Origin: Ilex aquifolium | Lineage: Eukaryota > Streptophyta > Magnoliopsida > Aquifoliales > Aquifoliaceae | Length of the DNA stretch: 64,000 bases | Direction of reading: 5' to 3' | Assembly: GCA_951799425.1 (NCBI GenBank) | Contig: OX637394.1 | Coordinates: forward strand, 48,797,142 to 48,861,141 | Translations under genes and position numbers: made by a program | Shown here: positions 24,197 through 36,343 of the stretch, piece by piece | Numbering within the stretch: position 1 is the stretch's first letter | Layout of the letters: each line of letters starts with the position of its first letter | The notes under the pieces: generated by a model | What the model saw: only the letters and a program-made list of their open reading frames with translations | Databases searched by the model: none | What the model was told of the DNA's origin: nothing

Positions 24197-24700
24197 TGTA
24201 ATCTTGACCCGATTAAGAGGCCGAGTTAACTCAGTGTCCTCAAGGTTATTAGAAACCTAATGGGGTGAGGCTCTTCTCCTTTATCCTAATCTATCTATAA
24301 GTTGAGATAACCATTAGTGGGGATTAGGATAGGATTTGAATCCTCATCAAACTCTCTTCTATATATAGAATGAGAGTTATACAAAAAATATATAAGTAAA
24401 ATTGGAAACTTTCTCTCTCTAAGAATCACCATCTCAATGGATTCCTTGGTTTTATAAGTGTGGATGCTAAGAGGACTCTGATAGTCCTCTTTTCGGCAGA
24501 TTATCAAGCTTGTAGACACCAAGCCATGAGAATACAAGCAAGATTCATAAAATAAATCGATTTAATCCATTTCCGCGCATTAATAGGTAACTCGTGTGTA
24601 CTCTCTATTTCCAAGACACCAAATTGGATTTTAGTTGGATACCAAAAAACTGTCAGGCGGTTTAGCCACTTTGAACATGTGAAAAATTGCACTATCCATA
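24197..24700 (+). mobile_element. Presumed 3' LTR of copia copy 1
   Basis: It begins TGTAATCTTGACCCG directly after AAGTGGGAGA, as expected for a polypurine tract and LTR start. It contains a TATATATAG promoter-like stretch and TCTCTCTC. The corresponding sequence in copy 2 begins at 49582. The 5' side near 20.1 kb does not resemble it, so the LTR pair is not demonstrated. Confidence 0.45.
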
Positions 24701-25244
24701 GTCCCTACCAGTTTGGTCATCATACATGAAGCTCTGTCATGATTATTTTTTGTTGGCACTCAGAAACACAACCTGTTTCCTCCCACGCAAGGGAGTGGGA
24801 TTAAGCCTCTCTAATCAAAGCATATTTGGCTCAAATTCAAACACGATTCTTGTAAAAAATTAATAGTAAACTTCAACACTCATCTCATCTGCACATGCCA
24901 CTCCTACTTGCACATCTAAATAGACAGTACAATCATAACTAGTGATTTACTTTTTTGTTTTTTGAAAGGTGAAAAAAAAACATATAACTCCAGATTTTTT
25001 ATACCACGATATGCATGGATACAGATTTTTATTCATGAGAGAATCATCATATCGAGAGGGGCGTATGGGAGAAACGTTAATTTTCACTTCTCATACTAGC
25101 ATAGAAGTCTATTAAACAGAAATAAGATGAAAATTTTAATACTTTTTCTCCTATTTCATTATTATTACAAAGGCAGGATTACACACTATTAGAACACAGG
25201 GAAAACAAAAGTTACATTATTTTCACACACAAGAATTAAGGATT
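24701..25244. other. 3' flank of gene B
   Basis: No gene. The sequence is shared with the 3' flanks of copy C (50100-50541) and gene D (59257-59916), starting around GATTATTTTTTGT-GGCACTCAG. This is the left limit of the DNA common to the three complete TPS units. Confidence 0.6.
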
Positions 25245-25250
25245 TTTATT
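25245..25250 (-). terminator. Polyadenylation signal, gene B
   Basis: AATAAA on the minus strand, about 49 nt after the stop codon. It is conserved in copies C (50542-50547) and D (59917-59922). Confidence 0.6.
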
Positions 25251-25298
25251 CAGTAGAACTAGAATCATCATATGGAGGACAGGAGAAAATTTTCACTG

Positions 25299-28200
25299 TC
25301 ATTTTGTCACGGAATCAACAAGAAGTAAGGTTACATACGTTTTAAACTTGGTTTTGGAATTTTTATACGCATCTTCATCCTTGTAGAGAAGATTTATGAC
25401 CCGCGCAAGATTGAGAACCCGCATTAGAAAAGGCATCGGGACAGCGGTTGGATGGAGGCATTCTTGGTTTATATCCTTCCATGCATTTGTAACTTGTTTG
25501 TCAAACTCAGCATACGCCTCTTGCTTTGAGGCACCGTGTTGTTTGATGTAACATTCCACAGCTGATGCTACGTGTCCTCTCTCTTGCTCATGCTACAAAA
25601 TGTAAAAGAACCATAAAGTTTAGTCAGCAGAAAACCAAGAATTAGTACAAAATAATTAGGAAAAAGAAGGTGTTTTTTTGGTAATGGAGAATTGTTTTAG
25701 GGCTGCAACACAAAATCGGTGCACATATTTTTACAATTATTCACTTATCCAAGCATACCTAATCTTTTTGATAACTTCAATCAATAGTCCTATTTTTATT
25801 GGACTTAACTATGGTATCGACAAAAAAAAATTTAGTACGGTATATCTAGAATTTATTATTTTAATGTGTATTTTTATAATTTTTGTGGTTATTCTATAAT
25901 AAAAAAATTTATCACTTTTATATGTGTATTTTACCACTGTTGTGATAACTATTTTTACCACTTTTTTCGGTTAAAAAAATTATAATTTTTGGGTTGGATT
26001 TATTACATTTATGAGTGTTTTTACTGAATAAAAATAAAAATAATCACAATAGTGATAAAAGTATTCACAAATGTGATGAATAAATGTATGATACTATTTT
26101 TTTTTCGATACCATAAACAACTCCATTTCTATTACTCGTGGTAATCATTCGTTGCATTTATGAATTTGTGCTGGGAAATTATAAAGTCTAATTAAAGCCT
26201 AGAGAATAAGAGAGCAAAATAATCTTTGCACGTTGGTGGGAGAGGGATAACGAAGTTTAAACCCACGTTGCTTTTCTTCAACGACGAGAACGGTGAGCAT
26301 AGGTTATCTGCTATCCTCAACAGTCTTTGCACTTGGTGGCTCCAAAACTTTAAAGCACTTGGCAAAACGACATCTTTGCTGTCGTATTGTGATGGGGCTA
26401 TAATTTCAATTGGCACATGATCATTTCCCAAGTCCAGCTAGTTGCAGTTCAAATTTTCCGAGGGCCACTAGCTTTGTGGTTGGGCTGGGCTGCGCTGGGC
26501 ATAATTGGGGCTTACCATGACAAGCTCATAGAGCAATGTCCAAAGTCAAAGCTAGTCTCCAAAATCAAACAAAAAAAAGAAAAAGAAAAATAGGTTTTTT
26601 TATTTGTTATAATATTATTTAAACCTAATATGTTGATCTAATTTAATAGGACACCCCTACTCATATATATCAATTAAATCTGGGTTTTATGCAAATAGGA
26701 GATTGGAACTTATGACAAGTAGGTTTTTGCAATAAGATATTTCAAACTTCTCTTTCTTACCTCGTGTCCTACCATGTCGTCCATGAGTCTACAAATCACG
26801 GATGAAGCTCTAACAATCAAAGGTTCACTGGAAACCCAATCAAAGACCTCCTTGGTTGCCAGTTCTCCCATGCCAACAAAGGAAGTGGTGGAAAGCATCA
26901 TGTAAGCACCGGAAACCAGTGCCACCTCCATATACTCCTCCGTTGTTGGAACATAGCCTTCATTAAGCCACTTGGCCTCTTGAAAGAATGCTCTAATTAA
27001 TTTTTTCATCTGAAACATGGAAAAAAGAAAAAGAAGAAGAAGAAGAAGAAGAAGAAGATGTTAGTTTGTCCATCAGTCTAAAAATAGGTTTTTTTTTTGC
27101 AAATAACGTAATAACTGTTAAGTGTAAAAGTACTTACTGCTTCTTTTGCATAGTTGACACAATATGTTTTGCCTTTCTCGGCCATCTCTTTCTCCATTTC
27201 ACTATACACATCTAAGAGTGCACGATAACATAATCTCATGTATTCTGGTAGTTGATCTAAAGCACTGATGTCCCACCTGTTACTCATGTAGTGCACATAA
27301 ATAGAGTTACTAATTAGTTCCTATATGTCAATTACAACTCAAAAAAAGCTTGAAAAAGAATGATAAGATCTAAAACTGGGAGTGCTCTATTTGATTAAAT
27401 TGGTTGAATTTGACCTGTCGATTGCATCACTGAAGAGCACAAGTTCTTCGAGGGTCCCATATACATCATAGATGTCATCCACAATGGAAGTCATGTACAT
27501 TAATTTGGTTAATATCTTTCGTGAAATGGAATATTGGGGCTCAAAGTACACTCCCAATGTCCAAAAGTAGATCTCCACCAATCTGTCTCTTGCAAAAGGT
27601 AGTTTTCTCGAAAAGTCTAAATCTTTCCACCACCTAAAACGTAAAAATAAAATAGAATCAATTGTATCAAATCCAAACTCTTCCTTAATCCATATGTTAA
27701 TGGTGATGACAAGCCTCTGACTTTGTCAATAGACCAACCTTGTAATACCACTTAGCTCCTTCTGATGCACTTTCTGCAATAGGTTAAAATCCAGTTTTGC
27801 AAAGTTTAGTACAACTTGATTATGCAAATTGTCTTCTTGGTAAATAGACATGTAATGCCTCGACTCTAGCCTTGTTAAGCAATTGCGGATGGGCCAATGT
27901 AGAGCATGATTTACTTGTTCAGCCAGAGGATTGGTCAAGTGGGGTAACAAGAGCTTGAGGTTGGTGGTAGTAAATGCTAGTGCTTCCTCTAGTATACCTT
28001 CTCCATGCACCCTGAGTTGTGTTGCTTCGTACAAGCTTAACAATCCCTGAATGTTAGTGTTGAGGGATTCCTTGAATTTCCCTTCGTCATCCTTAAACTT
28101 CTTGAACACATCTGTTTTGACAATTGACATCAAAAAATGGTACAAATTGAACCAGTAAAATGACTTTGCATATCAGAGCGCAAAAACGTGTGTTGCACAC

Positions 28201-28867
28201 ATGCATGTTTATTAATTGCTACATATTATTTAGTGTAACCAAGTCCCCCTCCCCCTCCCCCTCTCCCCAAAAAAAAAATTGCATATTGACCAAAAAACAT
28301 CAATCTTGTATAATTATTAATATTTAAAAAAAATATATTATTTAGCCTAACAAAGAAAAAAATTAGATACTTACCACAAGAGACATTATGTCCTTGTTGT
28401 CTAAGCAATCGGAAACGAAGGGCTGAAGTGTAAAGGTCATCGTCATCTTTATTATCACAATTAGTACAACAGTTATAAATGAGTCCTAAAGCTGAATCAA
28501 CCTCAGTATCGAAATGGTAAGACACGCCTAGACACTGGATTGCATCAATCAAGTTCAGTAGCTGGGAAGGCTTATTAGCAACTGCGCCTAGCAGCTTCTT
28601 CACTTCTTCTTTCAGTTGTTGATGTTGTTGCTCCAAATGAGCATCAATTTCCTGCACAAGCAATTAGAACTCATAATCACGAATGCATTATGACTCAAAT
28701 CCGCTAAGAAGGGAAGAATACACAAGAGTTTACGGGCAAATTTATACCATAGAGTCAGGAGCATATGTGAGAAAATGGTCTCCCCAAACGCTAGGATGGT
28801 AATTTGCAGAGCGACGGGTAACATTGGGAACAACATATTGGGTGGCAGCTGAAACATACATTGCCAT
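25299..28867 (-). CDS. Sesquiterpene synthase, TPS-a type (gene B)
   Basis: Seven exons: 28748-28867, 28375-28651, 27739-28111, 27415-27633, 27138-27276, 26761-27009 and 25299-25592. All introns are GT-AG and phases agree, giving 556 residues with no internal stop, normal for TPS-a enzymes. N-terminus MAMYVS, then [15 protein letters not shown]; no plastid transit peptide is apparent, so it is probably cytosolic and uses farnesyl diphosphate. Class I motifs: RDR at 272-274, DDIYD at 309-313, and DDMVGHEHE at 453-461 (NSE/DTE type), which bind the Mg-diphosphate. The product cannot be told from sequence. Intron 2 has a 112 bp insertion and intron 6 a 0.9 kb insertion relative to copy C. Closest relatives are copies C and D in this window. 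The family assignment is firm; activity is inferred. Confidence 0.92.
25725..26659. mobile_element. Composite insertion in intron 6 of gene B
   Basis: It is absent from the corresponding intron of copy C. The right end (GGACACCCCTA followed by CTCATATA) matches the right end of the hAT-like element in gene D. The left end is lost. Near its left side is a separate inverted repeat (TATGGTATCGA-AAAAAAAA near 25812; mirrored TTTTTTTTCGATACCATA near 26100-26117), suggesting a nested MITE. An open frame at 26192-26431 (minus) is not recognised. Confidence 0.5.
28234..28345. mobile_element. 112 bp insertion in intron 2 of gene B
   Basis: The flanks are 11 bp direct repeats ATATTATTTAG (28223-28233 and 28335-28345), which occur once in genes C and D. 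The inserted part is C-rich (CCCCCTCCCC) followed by A-rich sequence. Class unknown. Confidence 0.55.
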
Positions 28868-29880
28868 TTTGTGGCTGTGGAGGGGCGAGGGAGAGGGGAA
28901 TGACAAGAACACTTGCTAGTTGCGAAGGATTTATAAGTTAAAAGTATGATTTTTTCCCTCCAATTGCTGGTATGGACTATAGAGCTTTCGTAGGCTATTT
29001 ATAGTTCCACTTCCTGGTATTGGAACTTAAGGCACCAAATAACATGTGAATTTTATGATTCTTTTCAATTTGGGAAACGGGGTAAAGATAGAAGTGGCAA
29101 TTGAGTCTGTGTGAAATTGTTTAGGGAATGTCATTTTAAGTTCGTGTCGAACATTAATCAACGTTAATCCAATTTATTTAATTAATAGTGTTAGGCATTC
29201 TGACACCGACCTATTTATATCATGTCGTATTTGACTTAATTTATAGGAATTAAAAATTCAAAAGCAAGATTTAAATACCTCTAATTTAATCCCATGACTC
29301 CTAGTTTTTCAATAAATTACAAAACGATTAAATCCATATGATACTAAAAATAGAGAAGAAATCCGCTTAATTTAAAAAGAGAAAAATACCAAAATTTGGT
29401 ATTTTGTTCCTACAATGCTAGTTGGATTATTCTTGGTTGGTATTTTATTTCTACAACACTTGTTAGATTCTTCTTACTCTTAAGTCGTGTTATTTTTGAG
29501 TTTGTGTCAAGAATTTGTCAATTTTAACTCGTTAATTTTGCGTGTAGTTTGTGTCATGCTAACATTTTGTGTCAAAAATTAACCCAACTCTTCAACTAGT
29601 TAGTTGTTTATTATTATTATTTTTGTTATTAGAACTCAAGTCACTTTGTCGGTTCTTGCCACATAGGATTTTAGTTATCTTATATTTGTATGCTAGGGGT
29701 AACCAGTGTTTGAAAATACGATACAACGTAAGTGATAAGTAATAGATTTAGGAGGAAAAAAATTTAATGTAAATAGTTTTGAGATAGATGTTTGTGACCG
29801 TTGGATGAGTCTATTTGAAATCGTCAGATAAACTTATTGAAGTCTGCTCTATTTTATATTATAGATTTTTAGATGTAGCA
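28868..29880 (-). promoter_or_regulatory. Upstream region of gene B with TATA box
   Basis: CTATAAATAG on the minus strand at 28995-29004 lies about 130 bp before the ATG, a good core promoter placing transcription start near 28970. The same box is at 53109-53118 (C) and 63399-63408 (D). The ATG context is AAAATGGC. About 1 kb of upstream sequence is shared with copy C, but only about 190 bp with D. Confidence 0.65.
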
Positions 29881-31180
29881 TACTCTGCCAGTGTTGTATT
29901 CAACACTGCATGTCCCAAGTTAGGATAAAGGAGGAGGGTTGCGTTAGGTAGCCGACAGCCAGCGTAAAACTGTGTCAGATCCACTATGATGAGTCCAAAC
30001 AATGATATATGCATTAATGCTAGGTCGTTCCCCTTAACTGACGTGTTGTGCCTGCCTTGGGACGTTTCGACAAATAAGTTAGGGGCGCCGCATCGGTGCT
30101 CGGGTGCGGTGATAAATGGGCAAAGGTCTCCGCACCATGGACGGACGTGGGGGGGTAAGGAAGTTAGTCCACAATGATAAACTTAGATTAGCAACATGAA
30201 ACATAGGTACACTCACAGGCAAAACAATGGAATTAGTTGACACTATGAGCATGAGGAAAATTAGTATAACATGCTTACAAGAAACTAAGTGGGTAGGTGA
30301 GTAGGCAAGGGAGATAGAAAATATAGGATTTAAGATTTATATTTTACTATACAGGAAATGATAGACGAAGAAATGGAGTAGAAATAGTTGTAGATAAATG
30401 TGTAAAAGATAGTGTAGTAGCAGTTACAAGGACAGGGGATAGGATTATATCTATCAAACTTATAGTCGGAGAGAATATAATTAATGTGATTAGCGCTTAT
30501 ACCCCTCAAGTAAGGTTAGAAGAACATATTAAAAAGCAATTTTGGGAGCAAATGGATGAATTAGTTCAATATATACTTATAGAAGAAAAGATAATCATAG
30601 GTGAAGATTTCAATGGACATGTAGGAAAAGAAGGGCAACAATATGAGAGGAGTCATGGTGGTTATGGATGTGGTGATCAAAATAAAGCCGGAGAGAGTAT
30701 TTTAGAGTTTTCAATGATATATGACCTTGTAGTGGTAAATACCTTGTTTAGAAAACGAGAAGAATATCTAATAACCTTTAAGAGCAGATCAAACAAAAGT
30801 CAAGTAGACTACTTCTTAAGTAGAAGAATGAACCGATTATCATGTAAAGATTATAAGGTTATCCCGGTAGAAAGCTTAACATCTCAACATAGGCTAACAA
30901 TTCTAGATTTGTATATTAAAGGACATCATAGAGTAAAGAGAAGCATTAGAAAAACAAGAACGAGATGATGAAATCTAAAAAATGAGAAACTAGTACTATT
31001 TAGGAGTAGAATGCTTAAAGAGGCCTTATGAAACCTAGAGGATAAGATTAACATTATGCCGAGTAGGATGACGGAAGACATTGGGAAAATTTCGAAAGAG
31101 GTTTATGAGGAGTCAAAGGGTAGAGGGCTTGTGGGAAAAGAAACTTGGTGGTAGAATGACGACGTACAAAAGGTAGTTAA
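29881..31180 (+). pseudogene. RTE-type LINE, 5' part only (L1)
   Basis: Endonuclease domain pieces: LRLATWNIGTLTGK (spanning 30180), ITCLQETKWVG, then 30486-30968 with VISAYTPQVRLEEHI, DFNGHVGKEGQQYERSHGGY, SNKSQVDYF and SQHRLTI. These are the apurinic-endonuclease motifs of plant RTE LINEs, often labelled craniofacial development protein 2-like. Stops occur between the pieces. Homology to the full copy at 32513 ends at 31180, before the reverse transcriptase. Confidence 0.8.
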
Positions 31181-31185
31181 AACTA

Positions 31186-31370
31186 AGAGGACTCTGATTT
31201 TTAAATTTTTAAATAATATTACATAATTTTTTGTAGAATTAAATAATTTTTTATTGACACGAATTCGACACGTATTGCAAGTAATCTGACACGAAATAAT
31301 ACAATTGAAAATTACATGACACGAAAATGACATAACATGACACGACACGATGGACACCGGTACCACCTAT
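31186..31370. mobile_element. Fragment of hAT-like element (GACACGA family)
   Basis: Sequence such as TTTTTTATTGACACGAATTC and GACACGAAAATGACA matches 57110-57235, part of the delimited element at 56896-57240. The left end is missing. Confidence 0.55.
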
Positions 31371-31379
31371 AGGCTATCC

Positions 31380-31925
31380 CACCCAAAAAAATATTTTAGT
31401 GGCAGAACGGCATAGAGTTGAAAAAGACGTAGAAAACAACACCACCAAAAACAAAAAAAAAATCAGCCAGAGTTGAAAAGCAAGTCAAAAAATATCCAGC
31501 CCTATCTTTTTCTTCTCTGATCAATTAAGTGGTTAGTATTTCAGATTTTTTTCATATAAAATTTTTTTCTGTTTTGAATATTTTTTTCAAGTGAAGAAAA
31601 ATAACTCATATGTTCTTTGCACAGTTTATTTATACAAAAGTTATATTGTGTTTTTGATTCACTATTTATTTGAGAAGGTGAATTCTTTGATAAGTTTATT
31701 TTTTATGTGAAATTGAATATTGTCTAGTAGGAAAGATGCATTTTAAGATATATTTTTTTTATATATATTTGTTGTTTTTCTTACTCTAAATAATTCATTT
31801 GAAATTGTAGGTAGTGTTTTTTGAACTTTTTGAGGGATCATATGACTGGAATTTGATGGTTCTTGCCGACAGTCATCTTTTTCTTTCCCAACAATTCATG
31901 AATGGCTAAAAATGGTTGATGAACC
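31380..31925. repeat. Dispersed repeat R, copy 1
   Basis: Homologous to 36344-36830 and 57299-57632. Shared marks are GGCAGA-AG-TTGAAAAA, TTTTTCTTCTCTGATCAATT and CATTTGAAATTGTAGGTAGTG. Its 3' part (TGAGGGATCATATGACTGG) also occurs at 36160 and 36773. Non-coding, identity unknown. Confidence 0.65.
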
Positions 31926-32069
31926 ATAAGGAGGATGGTGAAGAGAGTGAGATCTGTTGGAGAGGGAACGTAAGAGTAAGAGGTGAGGGAGATATTTTTT
32001 AGAATCTACATTAGATATTTTAGTATCTGCGAGAGAGAGAGATTTAAAATGAGACAGAGATTGCGACTA

Positions 32070-32512
32070 ATGGTATTTTATTTCTACAACACTAGTTAGA
32101 TTATTCTTACTCTTAAGTCATGTTATTTACGAGTTTGTGTCAAGAATTTATCAATTTTAACTCGTTAATTTTGCGTGTAGTTTGTGTCATGCTAACATTT
32201 TGTGTCAAAAATTTACCCAACTCTTCAATTAGTTAGTTGCTTATTATTATTATTTTTGTTATTAGAACTCAAGTCACTTTATCAGTTCTTGCCACATAGG
32301 ATTTTAGTTATCTTATTTTGGTATGCTAGGAGTAACCAGTGCTTAAAAACACGATACAACGTAAGTGATAAGTGATAGATTTAGGGAAAAAAAATTTTAA
32401 TGTGAATTGTTTTGAGAGGAATGTTTGTGACCGTTTGATAAGTCTATTTGAAACCGTCGATAAACTTATTAAAGTCTGTTCTATTTTATATTATAGATTT
32501 TTAGATGTAGCA
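32070..32512. repeat. Extra copy of the TPS upstream region without a gene
   Basis: It is homologous to 29439-29880 upstream of gene B and 53550-53995 upstream of copy C, ending at the same LINE insertion point. The TPS itself is absent; repeat R copy 1 lies where it would be. Confidence 0.65.
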
Positions 32513-32757
32513 AACTCCACCACTGCATGTCCCAAGCTAGGATAAAGGATGAGGGTTGAGTTAGGTAGCCGACAACCAACGTAAAACTGTGTCGGATCCA
32601 CTATGATGAGTCCAAATAATGATATATGCTCTAATGTTAGGCCATTTCCCATAAGTGACATGTTGCGCCCGCCTTAGGACGTTTCGAGAAATATGTTAGG
32701 GGCACCGCATCGGCACCCGGGTGCGGTGATAAATGAGCAAGGGTTTCCGCGCCATGG

Positions 32758-33545
32758 ATGGACGTGGGGGTAAGGAAGTTAGTCCACGATGATAAACTTA
32801 GATTAGCAACATGGAACATTGGTACACTCACCGACAAAATAATGGAATTAGTAGACACTATGAGCAAGAGGAAAATTAGTATAACATGCTTGCAAGAAAC
32901 TAAGTGGGTAGGTGAGAAGGCAAGGGAGATAGAAAATACAGGATTTAAGATTTACTATACGTGAAAGGATAGACGAAGAAATGGAGTAGGAATAATTGTA
33001 GATAAAGGCCTAAAAGATAGCGTAGTAGCAGTTACAAGGAAAGGGGATAGAATTATATCTATAAAACTTGTAGTCAGAGAGAATATAATTAATGTGATTA
33101 GCGCTTATACACCTCTAGTAAGGTTAGAAGAACATATTAAAAAACAATTTTGGGAGCAAATGGATGAATTAGTTCAATATATACCTATAGGAGAAAAGAT
33201 AATCATAGGTGGAGATTTCAATGGATATGTAGGAAAAGATAGGCAACAATATGAGAGGAGTCATGGTGATTATGGATATGGTGATCGAAATGAAGCCGGA
33301 GAGAGTATTTTAGAGTTTACAATGACATATGACCTTGTAGTGGCAAATACCTTATTTAGAAAACGAGAAGAGCATCTAATAACCTTTAAGAGCGGATCAA
33401 ACAAAAGCCAAGTAGACTACGAAGTAGAAGAACGAACTGATTAGCATGTAAAAATTGTAAGGTTATCCCTAGAGAAAGCTTAACATATCAACATAGGCTA
33501 ACAATTCTAGGCAAACAATTCTAGAAAAACAAGAACGAGATGATG
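32758..33545 (+). pseudogene. L2 endonuclease domain
   Basis: KLVHDDKLRLATWNIGTL, CLQETKWVGEK, then after a stop near 32962 RRNGVGIIVD, VISAYTPLVRLEEHI, GGDFNGYVGKDRQQYERSHG and GESILEFTMTYDLVVANTLF. A small deletion near 33420 removes the DYFLSRR segment seen in L1. Catalytic N, E and D-x-N positions are visible. Confidence 0.8.
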
Positions 33546-33639
33546 GAATCTAAAAGATGATAAACTAGTACTATTTAGGAGTAGAATGCTTAAAGAGGCC
33601 TTATGGAAACCTAGAGGATGAGATTAACGTTATGTGAAG

Positions 33640-35410
33640 TAAGATGATGGAAGACATTAGGAAAATTTTGAGAGAGGTTCTTGGGGAGTCAAATGGTAGA
33701 GGGCTTGTGGGAAAAGAAACTTGGTGGTGGAATGATGACGTACAAAAGGTAGTTAAAGGAAATAATAAATCCTTTAAGAGATGGCAAAATGATAGAAATA
33801 AAGAGAACTTCCAAATATATAAAGTTGCTAACAAAGAGTTTAAAAAGATAGTTAGAGAGGCCAAGTTAAAAGCCTACGACGAGTTGTACAAAAACTAGAT
33901 AGTAAAGAGGGAGAAAAAAACATCTACAAACTAGTTAAAATTAAAGAAAGAAAAACAAGACACTTTAACCAAGTAATGCATCAAAGACGAGGACTCAAAG
34001 ATTTTAGTTAAAGATGAGGAAATAAATGATCGGTGGAAAGACAATTTTGAGAAACTATTAAACGAAAATCACTTAGGAAACCTAGAAGAGATAGAAAATG
34101 GGAGGATCCATGAAACTTTCTTTTGTAGAATAAAGAATTCGGAGGTAGAGTTTGCATTGAAGAAAATGAAATTAGGCAAGACTTTAGGACCGGATGAGAT
34201 TTTAATTGAGGTTTGGAAGTGCTTAGGGAATGAGGGGGTATCGTGGTTAACGAAATCATTCAATAGAATTATTGCTACTAGGAAAATGCCCGATGAATGG
34301 AGAAATAGTATTTGAGTACCTATCTATAAAAATAAAGGAGATATTCAAAATTGTAATAGTTATAGAGGTATAAAATTGATTAATCATACAACGAAATTAT
34401 GGAAAAGGGTCATTGAAAGGGGCCTAAGAGTTGAGACTACAGTGTTGAAAAATCAATTTGGGTTTATGCTGGGTAGATCAACTATGGAGGCTATATATTT
34501 ATTGAAGACACTCATAGAAAAGTATAGAGAAAAGAAGAAAAAAAATCTTTATATGGTATTTATAGATCTAGAAAAGGCGTATGATAAAGTACCTAAAAAT
34601 ATAATATGGAGTGTACTTGAGAGAAAAGCGTGATGAATATGTATATTGAGGTGATAAAAGACATGTATGAAGGGGCTATGACTATAATTAGGTCTTCCAT
34701 GGAAGAAAGTAAAGAATTTTTAATCACGGTGGGATTACACCACGGATCGGCCCTAAGTTCATACTTATTCGCCCTAATTATGGATGAACTCATTAGGCAC
34801 ATTGAAGATGATGTCCCACGGTATATGCTATTTACAGATGATATTGTATTAGTAGATGAAACTTGAATGGGGATTAACAATAATTTAAAATTTTTGAGAG
34901 AGACACTCGAATCGAAAGGGTTTAAAATAAATAGGATTAATACTGAATATATGCAATGCAATTTTAGTAATAAAAAGAAGTAAACATAGTGGAAAAGTTA
35001 AGATTGAAAATCAAGAAATACCAACGAGTATACAATTTAGATATTTAGGATCGATCATTACAAATAATGGGGCGATTGAAGATGATGTAACTCATAAAAT
35101 TAATGCTGGTTAGCTTAAGTGGAGGAAAGTCTTTGACATATTATGCGATAGGAGGATACTAATAAAATTGAAAGGTAAATTTTATCGAACGGCTATAAGG
35201 AAAGCAATGTTGTTTGAGACAGAATGTTGGGTAACTAGGAAACAACATAGTGACAAAATGAGTGTAGCAGAAATGAAAATAGTAAGGTGGATGTGTGAAA
35301 AAATTAGAAATGATAGAATAAGAAATGACCGTATTAGAGAAATTGTAGGAGTAACTTCAATTGAGGATAAATTAAGAAAAAATAGATTAAGATGGTTTGA
35401 CCATGTTTAA
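33640..35410 (+). pseudogene. L2 reverse transcriptase and C-terminal region
   Basis: Pieces in order: ETWWWNDDVQKVVKGNNKSF (33720), KMKLGKTLGPDEILIEVWK, NCNSYRGIKLINHTTKLWKR, FIDLEKAYDKVP (motif A), GLHHGSALSSYLFALIMDEL (motif B), MLFTDDIVLVDET (motif C; the usual FADD is FTDD), and KIVRWMCEK ... LRKNRLRWFDHV near the end. Interrupted by TGA at 34313, TGA at 34864 and others. Confidence 0.85.
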
Positions 35411-35610
35411 TGGAGACCGATAGAGGCACCGGTTCGAAAAAATGAGATAATATCTCTTAATGATAATAAGAAAAAAAATAAAAATATTTAACTTAAATGA
35501 GCGTATAGTGCATGATCGAAATGAATAGCGAAGATGGACTCATATAGTCGACCACAAATGATTGGAACATAAGACTTGATTTGATTTGATTTAGATTTTG
35601 AGATGTAGCA

Positions 35611-36343
35611 GTCTACTATGTTTTGAAATCTTTCTTAAAGCAGCAGACAATTTTTTTGAAAGAAAACAAAAAAAAAAAAAATCAATAAATCGAACTATAA
35701 TTGACTCACTAAAATTGTAAAACTTATGAATTATCACTCAAACCATCTAATTAGCCCTGAAAAATTCGGCGCCTATACAAGGCACTTTTTTTTTTTTTAA
35801 TTCTAGTTAAAATGTAAGTAGGTAATTAAATTTTTTGTTATGATTAAAATATATATATGAGTGATCAAAATGTGAGTGTGTAATTAAAATGTAAATATGT
35901 TAAAATATTTATTATAATTAAAATATAATTCATAGCAGTTAAATTTAAGCAATTTAAATCAATACTAGTTTTAGGGTTGAGAACCGGTGACTACTCACTC
36001 TCATTCTAACCGCGTCTTTGAAGACCAAAATCAAATGTTAATAGTGCATTGAGTTACTTCTTATCTCTTCCGTGATGTCGAATTTATGCTCTGATTAGCA
36101 TGTCTAACAATGTCGTGTGGTCCAGGGTACATCACTTTTTCAGGTGTTGGAAGTTTTTGAGGGATCATATGACTGGAATTTGATGGTTCTTGCCGACAGT
36201 CACGTTTTTCTTTCCCAACAATTCATGAATGGCTAAAAATGGTTGATGAACCATAAGGAGGATGGGGTTTGCCGACAATCACTTTTGCCGACGTACTATT
36301 ATGTAATGATAATAATTTTTAGTGATTCTTTAACAATAATATC
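35611..36343. other. Non-coding DNA after L2
   Basis: A/T-rich. 35975-36070 (ACCGGTGACTACTCAC, CTAACCGCGTC) recurs at 55303-55395, and 36144-36268 duplicates part of repeat R. No gene seen. Confidence 0.5.

Larger units (their letters stand above)
17173..31180. repeat. Segmental duplication, block 1
   Basis: The same order of landmarks occurs in 37787-55035: repeat-rich leader, truncated TPS exons 7-5, copia with MULE insert, seven-exon TPS, TPS upstream region, RTE LINE. Homology begins at AGTGGCTCAAAGT at both left ends. Block 1 lacks most of the insertions found in block 2 and gives their empty sites. Confidence 0.85.
32513..35592 (+). mobile_element. Full-length RTE-type LINE with target duplication (L2)
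   Basis: It is bounded by an 18 bp near-perfect target duplication (32495-32512 and 35593-35610, one mismatch, ending GATGTAGCA). It ends in a (TTGAT)3 tail, a hallmark of RTE-clade LINEs that lack poly-A. Length 3080 bp. It carries endonuclease and reverse transcriptase but is broken by several stops and frameshifts. Confidence 0.85.

Noticed and set aside
26192-26431. 79-codon open frame in the intron 6 insertion of gene B
   Set aside because: No recognised domain, it lies within a composite insertion, and no second copy is seen in the window.
34008-34961. Minus-strand open frames across LINE L2
   Set aside because: Antisense to the reverse transcriptase motifs A-C, which are clear on the plus strand.
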